DNA from: Opisthocomus hoazin
Taxonomy: Eukaryota; Chordata; Aves; Opisthocomiformes; Opisthocomidae
Assembly (NCBI RefSeq): GCF_030867145.1
Contig: NC_134414.1
Coordinates: forward strand, 124,074,465-124,138,464
Direction of reading: 5' to 3'
Length of the DNA stretch: 64,000 nt
Part shown: positions 1 through 12,128 of the stretch, one piece after another
How the letters are laid out: every line of letters begins with the position of its first letter
How positions within the stretch are numbered: the stretch's first letter is position 1
Position numbers and translations under genes: made by a program
The notes under the pieces: generated by a model
The model's database searches: none
Seen by the model: only the letters and a program-made list of their open reading frames with translations
What the model was told of the DNA's origin: nothing

Positions 1-1152
1 TACTTTTGCAGGAAGCATTGTTGCAACATTCCTTTTAAAAACAAAATCCCTGCAGCACTAAAAGTGAGGTTAGTGGTATACTAACACGTACTGGACACTA
101 GGCAATGCAGATACTTAGAACACTAAACATGAAGTTCAAGAACTGTTTACAACCACATAACCATCTGTTCAACAATGTCATCGCTCAAATCGAGCATTTA
201 CTCAGAAAGAGCACTGTTTACAGCTCTAATTCAAAGAAACGCCAAACAAAAGCTGTAAATAAATAGTGATGGGTGATGGTGTACTTTCTGGCAATGAATT
301 AATAGACATGACAAATACATTTCAGAAATATTTTCTCAAAAGTGATCAATGATGACTGATAAAGTCACCTTGACACAGAAATATTAGGCTTCTTATTTTC
401 ATAAGGTGAGTATTAAAATACCTTTTCCTCCCTCCATGAGCTAACTATTTCATCACAGGGAAAAAAAATAGCAGGGGTAAAGTACAGAACTGGTAACTAA
501 AGTGCTCAGAAAAGCCAAAAAGCTACCGTAGCTCAGCACATTTCCCAGCTCTACTCACCCAGTCAGCTATAATATAGATGTCCGACCTTCGCTGCTAAAT
601 CAGACACTTACAGTTCCCCCATTATTTCTCCCTGGCCTCCTGCTGAGACAGTCAATGAACATACAAAATCACAGCATGTAAGTCTACATGTGAGTCTATC
701 AGAAACATGATAGCTTATTAATCTGGTGACAGATGGACACAATATGGTTTCACCTTTTAGACACCATCCACCCTAAATGACTAGGTAGAAGCATGGCTCA
801 GAGACATGCACGCGTATGGAAACCTGCCCAAACCCTACCTATGTAGGTTTATAGAACTAGACATTCCTCAGAAAGTACACTTTCCATAACTACATTATTT
901 TTTTTCAGCCCATAGTAATCTCAATGACTCAGTGAATAAAACCAGAATGTCTCTCAATATCATACATTATCCCTTTCACATGAGGCAGTCTCAATTCCCT
1001 CCAACTGTTCAGCTGCATTGTAGCTATCTTTGCACAAGACAGCTTATTTTGGCCAATGTCAGCAACTGGACAGTGTGGTGTTGTCAAAATGCAAGTGTCT
1101 GTTGGAGGGAACAGTGGCAGGAAAAAAAGATAGAGATTTTCTTCACCAAAAA

Positions 1153-1167
1153 GGGGGGGGGGGGGGG
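1153..1167 (+). repeat. Homopolymer G15 run
   Basis: Fifteen G bases following AA. It could form a G-quadruplex, and its length is prone to sequencing or assembly error. Confidence 0.95.
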
Positions 1168-2404
1168 AGCAGTAGAAAATACTTTTTCCACCTCTTCTGA
1201 ATCAGTTTTTACTATCTAGTTGTAATTCCTGTGCACACAAGACATAAAATTATAGTGCTAAAAGTACTCATTACTATACATATGAAACCGTTCAAGTGTA
1301 TCAGAAGATTTTTGATCAGCTTAAGAAAGAGGGAAGTAAGTTAGACAGGAAGCTCTCGGTACCATTGAAAGCCAGCACATTCTAGCAATATGAAAACCGC
1401 ACCTTTCTTATAAAGCCTGTACAAAACATCAGATAATATTTAAAAGATAATGTAATGGACACTGTAAAACTTCAGAACTTCTAAACACAGGTCAAAGACA
1501 ACATAACTAAAGTTATGGCAAGACAAAGAAAACAGATCAGATATTTGGAACAAAACTTTACAGCATTAATGTTGGCACCAACTTTTAGTACAGTATTACA
1601 AAAACACAAGTTCCGAGCAGAAAAATTTATTGCAATGAATTTAGATTCAGCAGGAAAGATTCTCAATTTGGGCTTTTAAAAATAAAAAAATAAATGAGAT
1701 TTAGTTTTTGGCAAGAAAGAGACACTGTTAGGTAACTTAAACCTGCTATACTGCCTTTGCTCCACCTACACATCATGCTTGTTTCTTGAGACTAGCCCTC
1801 TTCATACTTCCTTTAAGCAACTCCTGATGTTGAAGTCCTGTGCACGCACAGTAAATGATTCCCCTTCCCCAGTCAAAACCTGCTTCAAAAGGAAAACCTG
1901 TTCTAGAATTTTTCACTGATCTAACACAGGAAAATAAGTCTTTTTAAGCGCAGAAAATTTGCTCCTATTATAGTAGAATTTCCTCTGGTTTATCAGAATC
2001 CTTTATGCCTGCATTTCAAGGCATAAAATCAATAGTCTGTGATCTATGGTAACAGGAAGGCATTCAGTGACGTTTTCCAGGAGCTCAGAACTGACAGGGT
2101 TGGCTTGAATCCACGGGGCTTCCGAACAAACATCACTGCATCGTTTCCCACCTCAATGTCAATAAACTACATTCAACATGAAATTGTTCTTGCACTAATA
2201 AACCTGTTGGACTGAACTGGGTCTTTGTACAGGCAACTACAATGCCTCTTCACCTTTGGCAAAGCCCAAAGGGCCCCTAGATCATGAAGATGCAACTACA
2301 CAGAGACTGTAGGCCATACAGGAAGAAGACTGGTTGTCTCTCCATACATCGTTGCTGCTCAATAAATGCAACAAAAGGTAGAAATCTTAGATCCTTGACA
2401 TGTC

Positions 2405-3237
2405 AGACGGATAGGATGCCATCCAGAGGGACCTGGAGAAGCTTGAGAAGTGGGCCTGTGTGAACCTCATGAGCTTCAACAAGGTCAAGTGCAAGGTCCT
2501 GCACATCAGTCGGAGCAACCCCTTGTATCTATACAGGCTGGGGGATGAAGGGACTGAGAGCGCCGTGAGGAGAAGGACTTAGGGGTATTGGTGGATGAAA
2601 AGCTGGACATGAGCCATTAATGTGTGCTCACAGCCCAGGCCAGCCGTATCCTGGGCTGCATCCCCAGCAGCATCAAGGGAGGCAATTCTGCCCCTCTACT
2701 CTGCTCTGGTGAGACCCCACCTGGAGTCCTGCGTCCAGCTCTGGAGCCCTCAGCACAAAGACATGGACCTGCTGGAGTGGGTCCAAAGGAGGGCCACAAA
2801 GACGATCCGAGGGCTGGAACACCTCTCCTATGAGGAAAGGCTGAGAGAGCTGGGGCTGTTCAGCCTGGAGAAGAGAAGGCTCTGGGGAGACCTTACAGCA
2901 GCCTTCCAGTACCTGAAGGGGGCCTACGGGAAAGATGTGGAAAATATTTATAGCAAGGCCTGTTGTGACAGGACAACGAGTAATGGCTTTAAACTAAGGC
3001 AGGGTAGATTTAAACTAGATATAAGGAAGACATTTTTTACAATGAGGGTGGTGCAACACTGGAACAGATTGCCCAGAGAGGTAGTGGAGGCCCCATCCCT
3101 GGAAACATTCAAGGCCAGGCTGGACGGGGCTCTGAGCAACCTGGTCTAGTTGAAGATGTCTCTGCTCACTGCAGGGGGGGTTGGACTAGACGATCTGTAA
3201 AGGTCCTTTCCAACCTAAAGCATTCTATGATTCTGTG
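2405..3237 (+). mobile_element. CR1 LINE, 5'-truncated 3' end
   Basis: The longest CR1 copy in the window. It begins in the C-terminal reverse-transcriptase region and ends with the CR1 tail CATTCTATGATTCTGTG. The frame 2622-3149 (175 codons) encodes [33 protein letters not shown] and [19 protein letters not shown], the conserved end of CR1 ORF2. The part before 2622 is only open in other frames, so the copy is decayed and 5'-truncated. It lies antisense to the probable CRYBG3 transcript. Confidence 0.95.
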
Positions 3238-4054
3238 GGTTAAGAAGCCTACTGCATCGCCAAATAAATCTGGCAGACTAGTCAAGGCCCTTTCGGGGAA
3301 CTAGCCACAATATTATCTGCATTAAGCTACTAGGAAAAGGATAAAAAAACAAGCAAAAGTACTTAGTGAATGAATCACTAAAATGGCTCTCTGCAGGGCA
3401 CAATGTTACAGCAAAACCAGCTGTTATCACCACGTCTTGTCCTGTACATAATTATTTATATTTGACTAGATCTGAACACAACTTTATTGGCAGCCACCAC
3501 TTTGTGTCAAGTGACATAGGAGAAAGCCCTGATCAGAGAAACATATCCTTTTTTTGCAGTAAAATGCTTACAGGCCAAGACAAGCATGATTAACATGGAT
3601 AACAGTGGTGAAGAACAGCCAACATGCATGCAAATTTTAGCAGAAAGATCTTACAGTGCTTTTGTTGGCAACCAGTGGACCTTCAGGCAGGCAAACACTT
3701 GCTGGGTAGATATTCATAAATTATATAGAAATAGTGCTTTAGAGGAATGCCTGAAACCATCATTTGACAAAAATACTAGCTTCCTTCTTCCTTCTCCATG
3801 CAGAATTAGCACTAGACTACCACTTCATTAATGTAAGTAAAGCCATGAATTTTGTTTTAAGAATGTGAAGCACAGTGTTTCTGTCTTCTGCATGTGTACT
3901 AGCACCCTGGCGTAATGGACCCTAATCCAGAATATGGCAACCAGCTGCTACATCACCATGCAGGCATACATCCAACATCAGAACACTAGCAAGCAGTCAC
4001 AGGCAGAGGTGGCAGGTGCTAGCTCAATTAAATATTAGTAAATAAAAATCATAC

Positions 4055-4133
4055 CTTCAAAAGTGCAGGCAGAGTTTTGCTTTCCTTTTGGTTGCTCTTT
4101 AAATCTATGGCTTCACTCCCTTTGTTTTCAGAA
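4055..4133 (-). CDS. CRYBG3: Probable CRYBG3 second coding exon
   Basis: 79 nt on the minus strand between a strong acceptor (ATCTTTGTTTTTCAG) and donor GAAG|GTATGA. Only one of the three frames is open, and it is the one that continues from the 19349-19455 exon. The first base completes a Ser codon, then ENKGSEAIDLKSNQKESKTL and PALLK follow, ending in phase 0. The composition is polar and lysine-rich, as in the disordered N-terminal part of CRYBG3. The phase match is the main evidence. The next exon would be beyond position 1. Confidence 0.5.
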
Positions 4134-5308
4134 CTGAAAAACAAAGATATTTTGCAACACTGAGGACTTGCATTATCCAAGTCTACCTGAGAGCCAACAC
4201 AGTATCATTCAATTCAAACACAAGAGAGCATTAACTTACAAGGACAGAAGAATGTATTTTCCAAACCACAAGCTCACATTCTGCACATATCGCAACTGAA
4301 AAAGCCATACCCCAAAAAGCTGAAGCTGTAAGCAAAATGCCTGTTTCATCTCATACAGAGATTTTCAAACTCAAGAATTCATTAATGGCACACAGCATTT
4401 CAGCCCTTCCAGCTGAAAAAAACCCAGGCTTTCTGAGCATATGTATTATTTTCTGTTGGGAAAATGATACTATAGCAGATCAACTACTACAGCAGCATTC
4501 ATTGCCACAGCATTAGCTAGCACAGGAGGCAGCTAGAAGGCACCCCCATTCCTTACGCTGAGGACTGTGACTGAGTGGAGCATACTCAAGACAGATGGAA
4601 TCATCACAAACCGTAGCTACCACATGTAACAGATCCTCACTGAACACACCTAATGGGGGTTTGCAGGCAAATTCAGAAGACATCTTAGAAAGGCGACAAC
4701 AGGCATGTTGTTATTACCAAGGCAACACCCACTGTCCCATTTTAAAAGTCAGAAGTCCAAAGCTGTGTATGCCCTTATTGCCATTTTACCTTGGTCAAAA
4801 CTTTCTTCAGAGACCATCTTCAGAACGAAGGGAGCCATTCCAGCCCCGCCCCCAATTCTTAAACAATCCTTAAGCACAATCCAGCAGAGAACATTTTAAT
4901 CAAAACCTCTATGCTACACGCAACTTAAAAGCAAAAACATATCAAGGAAAACATATGATGTTAATGTCAGACATCACTTCCTGTACTGCGTACCATAAGC
5001 TGAAGAAAAATAAGTTCGCAGAAACTTATGTGAGAAATGCTCAGTATTGTAATGAAGTGATAATCACTTCAGAAACCCTTCTTCATCAATTTTAGAAATT
5101 TAGCTTTGCTATTGACAAATGTACAAGCCCTTATTTCTGAATTTGTATTAAGGAATTAACTGAAAGCTATTTATATTAAAAAAAAAATAATTGCATTTTG
5201 GTGAGATTCTGCCAGGATATGGAGAAGAGACTTAGATGTACCTGTAATCCTACCACTACTGACTGCTGACCACAGGTAAAGATGTCTTAGTCAGAGTTCA
5301 GAAAAAAA

Positions 5309-5466
5309 CAGAATCACAGAATCACAGAATGGTAGGGGTTGGAAGGGACCTCTGTGGGTCATCTAGTCCAACCCTCCTGCCAAAGCAGGGTCACCTACAG
5401 TAGGTTGTAGAGGACCCTGTCCAGGCGGGTCTTGAATATCTCCAGAGAAGGAGACTCCACAACCTT
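5309..5466 (-). mobile_element. CR1 LINE 3' fragment
   Basis: Reverse-complement CR1 tail. Plus strand starts CAGAATCACAGAATCACAGA, then TGGTAGGGGTTGGAAGGGAC and a match to the CR1 3' end up to GGAGACTCCACAACC. It is about 158 bp and lies in the probable CRYBG3 intron 1 region, same strand as the gene. Confidence 0.92.
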
Positions 5467-7090
5467 TCTTCCTATTGTGGATTAGGCATCCAAGTTAAAT
5501 ATATGTTGATATACACAAAAAATGCGAAAGTCAGTCTGACTAAATGTTAATTTCCTTCTCAGCTGCTCAGATACAACATTCCCTAAACAAAAATGAGAAC
5601 AGAGCTCTCCTGCAATTAAGTTTTTCAAGATCTTTCAGATCTTTTTAGATACATCAAAAGAAGAGCTCCGTCCCCTCTTCTGTAGATTCTCTTCAAGTGA
5701 AAATCATGTACTTTCAGATCACCTCAGGTAATCTTTTATAATGAATTCATAAACACAAAGATGCTTTTTCAGGGAGAGCATCAGGCAAAAAGTCTTGGCT
5801 GTTCTCTGCCTCCCTGTAAGACAGAGCAGATAAATTAATATTCTATCCTATTAATTTCTTCTGCCGTTCATGTCTTTTGCAAAGGAGATGTCACAATCAC
5901 TTCCGGGCAATCTGGCACACTAATAAAAGCACTTCTCAGTATGTAACCTATTTTCTCCCTCCTAGTGTTTTTTAAAAAAACACCCTTCTCAGATCTGCAT
6001 AGCTTTTCCTGATGCTGATATACTTGACATGAACAGGAATTCCCTGTACTTAATAGAGCGGAATAATGAGTTTGATCTCCACCAGACATCCTTCCTGGCT
6101 TCAGGATATTCACTCTTTATGGAACGGGTCTGCAGACCACAAACAAGATCCTTGCTTTCATTAAGTACTGCCAGCACAGATCACCATCATCCTATACTTT
6201 TATCACTTTGTTTTGCTCATATTCCTCCCTTCACATGATGTTTTCTCCCAAAACTTTTTTTCACTTTCCTACTTCTTGTTTGTATTTGAAATATATGCCT
6301 GTATTACTTTCTTCCAGCTAGCCGGTCTTGGACAGATTGCCAAGAAATTCCATAGTGTACATACCAAAGCCGAAAGAATGCAATTCAGCAGATAAGCATC
6401 TTAAAATCAACAAGTAAAAAAAAAAGTATCAAAACTTTAGTTTCCAGCATAAAATAAACCTAAACCTGGAAGCAATTCCCCACACCCTTTCACAGTTTAT
6501 ATTCTAGCGTTTCTACATTCCTGAACCTTTTGCTTGAGGGTGTAGTTCCTCAACATGCTGACTTTGTCAGCAGAACCAGCTTTAGCAATTTCCACGCCTT
6601 CCTCCTCAACCGAGCAGGACTCTCAGCAGGGCCATGGTCTTGGATAAAATCAAGAGAGGAGCAGAAGCTTCCATCAGGAAAAACTCAGCCCGTGACCCAA
6701 TTTACAGTGCAGGGATATGTACCAGCACAAACGAAGGGACACTGAATGCCACTCAACAGGCAGGAGCAAGCGAGCACACACCACTGCAGCTCGCCTCAGC
6801 ACTGGAGCTACTTTCTGTGAACCTTTTCTACCCTTAGCCAGGGCCTGGTTTTAAACAGATCTTTGACTGAAACCAAATGACTCATGCTGAATGAATGAAG
6901 TTTATAGCACAAAAGCTCGCTTTGCTGGAAACAAGCCTCTTGGATTGTTTAGGATCAAATTGTTTTCTTGTTCCCAAAGAGTCAAGATTACCTTCTACAG
7001 CCTAAACACCACAGACTTAGTAGCTCGTGCCACACTTGGTACTTAGGGCTTGAGAACAGGCTGGTTACTGCTCATTGGGCTCAAATGATG

Positions 7091-7184
7091 ACAGAATGGT
7101 AGGGGCTGGAAGGGACCTCTGTGGGTCAACTAGTCCAACCCTCCTGCTGAAGCAGGGTCACCTACAGCAGGCTGCAGAGGACCT
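7091..7184 (-). mobile_element. CR1 LINE 3' fragment, short
   Basis: ACAGAATGGTAGGGGCTGGA through GGCTGCAGAGGACCT, closely similar to the copy at 5309-5466 but shorter. The terminal repeat unit is mostly lost. Confidence 0.9.
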
Positions 7185-7872
7185 AAAATGATGTAACTTA
7201 TCACTTCCCGCTATCAACCCCCTACAATTTTTAGGGCTTTCCCCACCTCTAATCATTGCATCAATCACATAACAGTCACTAACCACAAGTTTTGGAACAC
7301 TGCACAGTATTTTCCCCACAAATTCTCTGAAGGGGACAATAAAATAGTAAAGTTCGTAGGCTCATGCACAACCCTCATCTCCCTGTCAAAAAAGAAAACA
7401 AAACATGGCGAAGCTAATGTAATTATGCCACACATATTCTTATGTTGCAATAGAAGCTCACGTTGTCCACATGAGTCTATACTCAGAGATGCAGTGAACA
7501 CAACTATTAAGCTATGGCATTCACAGTTAAAGTTAATTCTTGGGAAATACGTAAGACATTTAGTATTTATGCTAAAAATTACCCATTCTTTAATTTTTCT
7601 TTTTTATATGCCCATGCTATCCTATTATTAGGGGCTAGATGTTATACTTTCAAGAAGTGCATTCTATGGGGGTTTGTGTATTTTTTTCTACAGGACAATC
7701 TCTGCAATTAAATATTGTTATAAATGTTGCCTTGATAGCTACATGGTATCTCACCACTGAACCCCTACACCTTTGCTAAAAACCGAAAACAGCAGACTGG
7801 TAGTATATACAGGCTCACCATGAACGAACGGTTACACACACAGACACACTCCCGTGATTTGGGCCACGTCTG

Positions 7873-8435
7873 TATTATTAAAGTTTGGCTCCACAGAGTT
7901 TCATCCTTGCTTTAAGCTTTTCTGGAGTGATGAATTTTTGGAGTGCTTTGCCATGGCAGGTACTGAGCATGCTGCCTCCAGTTCAGCACATCTAAAGTCG
8001 GGCTTGTGCTTAACCACCCACATGGCTTTGCCAGATCAGCCCGCCAGCTCTCAGCATGCATTTCAGCGTTTGTGCTTGCTAAATTAGGAAGATGAATCTC
8101 ATGAGTCTTCAACTCTGTGCTTCGCAAACTACTGTTGTTAAATTATATACCCAGCAATAGGACTCTACTAACCCAAGTCCTGAATCCACTTTGTACTCGC
8201 TTTTAAGAAGTGAAAGAGCAAAGCATGATCCTAGGAATATAGAAAACACCTCTGTCCTGCCAACTTGCTTCCACAGACTTCTTAACTATACAGGCAGTCA
8301 TTTACAAACTGTCTCAATGCCTTGTTTACATATTTAGGCAGATATTACTTTCCTTTTACAGAATCAAAAAAAAAGTATCACTCCAGAAAAGCTTAAAGCA
8401 AGGATGAAACTCTGTGGAGTCAAACTTTAATAATA
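7873..8435. repeat. Inverted repeat: 59-bp arms, 445-bp spacer
   Basis: 7873-7931 and 8377-8435 are reverse complements with 58 of 59 positions matching; the one mismatch is at 7888. The shared core includes CCACAGAGTTTCATCCTTGC. The outer ends are both TA. The spacer has no recognisable gene. It could be a small foldback element with TIRs or a local inverted duplication. Confidence 0.9.
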
Positions 8436-11400
8436 TTTAATATTAATATTATAATCTCAAATATGTAATCTACTGCCTTCCTGCTGCTGTTTCTGCCAGA
8501 CATTTCCTCTTCTCTTACATATTAGTGCATTCAACATGGATGGGTTAATCTTCAGTGAAGGTAAAGGGATCTCTTCTCCTCAATTGTCTTGCTGCTCTTC
8601 CCTACTGTCTTGCCAGCATGCCTAACCTAATTAGTATCATTCCTATTCTTTAAACAAACAAGATTAAACTCAAGTTACAAAAGATCCCGTTCTGTATCTT
8701 CTGCACAAACCTTTCTTCATGGGATTTCGTAATGCTTTCTGTTCCTCTGCTGCTGAAAATCTATTTTGACCTTTCTGTAATACTTGGACAGGTGGTGTTT
8801 GAATCAGAAGCAGCTTTGTGGTCCAAGTTTTTAACCATTACTCTTACGCAGGAGAGGTTGGAGATTCTTATGGGCGAGACAAATGTTCCTATTCCGCATT
8901 GCTGCTCACACAAAAAGTATACACATCTAAGCAGAAGTACTCAAACTCATGTTAGTTAATATACGTGAGGGATTACAGTCAAGAAAAAAAAAATCAATTT
9001 AATGGAGCAAATTTAACTACACAGCTTGCGAGATCTTTTCCAACTGTCTCTGAAAACAGAACAAGACAATTACAGACAATCACATCTTCAAAAGGCCCTC
9101 ATGGCATCTCCGTATGGTGCAAGAAGTCTGCTTCCTCCATCCTCGTTCTTCATAACAATCCCTCAGAACTTGCAAACTAAAAACCCATCCCCTTCTTCCT
9201 TTATTCATCTACTCCACCCATGTTATGCACACAGCAGATTGTGAATATGCTGTGTCAGATAAAAAAAAAAATAAGCTACAGGCAGCATGCAAGTGCATTG
9301 AAGCACAAACACGCAAGTTTTGCTGAGACTGACCAGACACAGAGCTCACCAAACAGAAAGTAACTGCTGTGACATTTTAAGTTCCTTTTACAAGGAGAAG
9401 GTACAGGCTGACGACTGCTATTTGGGAAGGGGGAAATTAACAGCAGTCTCCAGGAAACAGGGACAGCTGGCTAAAGCTCAACTTGGACAGCACTGCGACA
9501 GCTCTTCTGGATGTCAACCCTCCCTTCTTCTCCCACTGCTTAGAACCAAAGTCTCTTCCAATGCAGCAGCTCCAGCATTTACTTCTCTTGCAGTCCAGAT
9601 GTCACCAGATGGGCAACTGCTCTATCATTTTGCCATGTCTATCTCCAGGGACAGATGAGTCCCTGAACAGTCAAACTCTTCTTTGTTACTGCATTAGGCT
9701 AGCATTATTTGTTTTTAACTGGTCTTCTCTTCAGATTAACTCATAAACCATTTAGCCATTTGACGTGATGACTCTAACGGTACAAGAATAAGCAATACCT
9801 AACCTGAGTACACTGCAGGGTTCCAAGAGGCAAAAAGCTTCTACATCTGGCTTTACCGACATAATGATAATAACCTGAGCTTGACCTACACTTACATCTA
9901 TTGCTCCAGGTTTCATGACATCACTTGTGACATCTCTGACCCAATATTTTCTAAAGTTTTCCTCAAGACGATGTGGCTTTGGAGTTGTTGATACAATTCC
10001 CTCTCCACTGGAGTCCTCGCTTTAGCTATCATCATTTTTAGGCTTCCCTTCTTGCTAGTTTCTTTACTTCCACATTCTGGGATGTAATAGCAATTCCTGA
10101 CCCCTGCCTTTTATCTCTCTCCAAACAAAACTAACACTCCTCTCTGGGAAGCAACACCTCACTTGGTTTTGATGTCACGACTTCTTTACAATTTTACTTA
10201 GCATCAACACAGTGACACATTCAGCGGTGACCTTCCAGAAGGGTATTTCAAGAGAGGAATAGAGAGATTGCTAACAAGGATCTGATCACCTACTACTTTA
10301 AAAATCCATCTGTGTGAGAGCCTCCCTGAAGACTGTGAATAAGCAGAAAACCGTAAGTCTAATAATACTATCAAATATAGATGTGCAAGACCAAAATCTT
10401 CACAAAGTTTCAGCACATTACAGGGATTCTCAAACCACACACAGAGACCAGTAGTGATTATGAAACTTTTATTATACATCTGCAAAGTGCCATAGGTTAG
10501 CTAGTATTGGTTTCTTCTCCACTCCAGTTTCCAAATGATAATTAAAAAGAAGACTGATAAAAAAAAATCAGAATATTCAATAGAATATTTTTCTATAAAT
10601 ACCAGCTGCCCTACTGGCCATACAGACCCTTATCATTACCGAAGCTGGCCTCCTGGATAATCAGGATCATGAAATTTCACCAAGGGAGTTTGTGTCAAAC
10701 CTTTAACACCTGACCAAAGCATACCAGTTTTGATTAAAAACCATCAAGCAGCAGAAAATCTACCACATTTGTAAATAAAGACTTTTTCCATGTAAACTAC
10801 TACTAAATTCACTGCTTAAAATTAGGCTTACTAGTCTGATTTCTCAAGCCTCATCTCTCAGCTATGGGATCAACCTACATCCACGTGGAACAGATTACAA
10901 AGGCCTGGCCTTCAGATACCCTCTTCAAGTCACAGGTCTACTACGACATGAAACACTTAAGTCTCATTTCCCCTGCAGTTATATACCTGAGACAGAGTCT
11001 TTCCTCAAACTGTAACCCTGTCATTTCAAAACCTTCTCTTAGACGAACTAAACATTATTGAGCTACTTAATTTTATTCTGTGAGGGAGGTTTTCCACACA
11101 TCGAATTGTTCTGGAGCTCTTCTCAGAGCCCTTCCTTGCCTGTCAGCATCTTTTTTATAATAAATCCAGGACATCACAACAAAATTCAGTAGTCTAGGAC
11201 CCAAAGTTCATCCACAGAATACATGTACGTTGTTATTTATACATCCAAGAATCATTTTGCTTCTTCAGCTAACATTCAGCTGATTGTCAATCATAGCAAC
11301 TTAGTCCGCTTTTAATGCTGTCATCTACATGGTGTTTCCCATACTGTTCACTCCAGTCATCTGCAAACTTCACATGCTCCTGTTTTGTCCTCTTTCAAAT

Positions 11401-12094
11401 TACTTGTGAAGATACTAAGTAAATTGATTTAAAAACATGTCCTTTTCATTTTCTTCAAATAGATCAAGTAGAAAATTATTTTCTACATCCAGTCTTTTTA
11501 TATCCCTCTGTATGTCAATTTTTAGCACACTGCCATTACACTTGCAAATATTTTAATTGGAGCATCAGCACCAAGTCAGATGCCTTAAAGGGTCTAAGGA
11601 TACTATTTCAGCAGTTTGTCAACTGAAGCTGCAATCTCATAAACAAAACAGAGTTTGACAATTCCAATTCCTCCAGTGCTGTTAGGATCAACACCATGTT
11701 TGTTAACTTCTGCGGTCACCCGGAAGTCTTGGTAAATCAACTTTTCAATCCTTCCCCTTTAATCCAACCAACTACAATAGACTTAGGAGTGAAATATTGA
11801 CACCTTACTCTAGATACTAACATCACACTTGTGAAGCTGTTCGTGCGCTGCACAGCCAGGAGAACTATCCGAACCTGACCTATGCAGAGATAATTTTCTA
11901 AGAGTCAAACTTCTAGCATGTATATTGAATGACAAGGGCACACCAAACATTTGTTAAATGAATTGAAAGGAAATGTTACTGTAAAGCCCAGCGGCAACAA
12001 GATGTGTCTTAAATTTGTGAGGAAATCAATGAAGATTCCTAAAAACTGCCTTCTGCATCAAATGACAGTTGAAGTACATTCGTATTAAATAAAA

Positions 12095-12128
12095 TTTCTG
12101 TTAAAATATGTTAGTATTTTAACAGAAA
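12095..12128. repeat. Perfect 14-bp-stem hairpin with extra half-site copy
   Basis: TTTCTGTTAAAATA (12095-12108), loop TGTTAG, then TATTTTAACAGAAA (12115-12128). The 16-mer ATTTTAACAGAAAATA occurs at 12116-12131 and again at 12139-12154, so the right arm is also tandemly repeated. Confidence 0.85.

Larger units (their letters stand above)
1..4054 (-). other. Probable CRYBG3 intron 2 (partial)
   Basis: AT-rich sequence with no exon that I can support. It holds a 15-base G run at 1153-1167 and a plus-strand CR1 copy at 2405-3237. Short open frames here have no family features. Confidence 0.45.

Noticed and set aside
2622-3149. 175-codon plus-strand open frame
   Set aside because: It is the end of CR1 ORF2, not a host gene; annotated as a mobile element.
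10204-10485. 93-codon minus-strand open frame in the CRYBG3 intron region
   Set aside because: Considered as a possible further CRYBG3 exon, but there is no family resemblance and no matching acceptor/donor pair.
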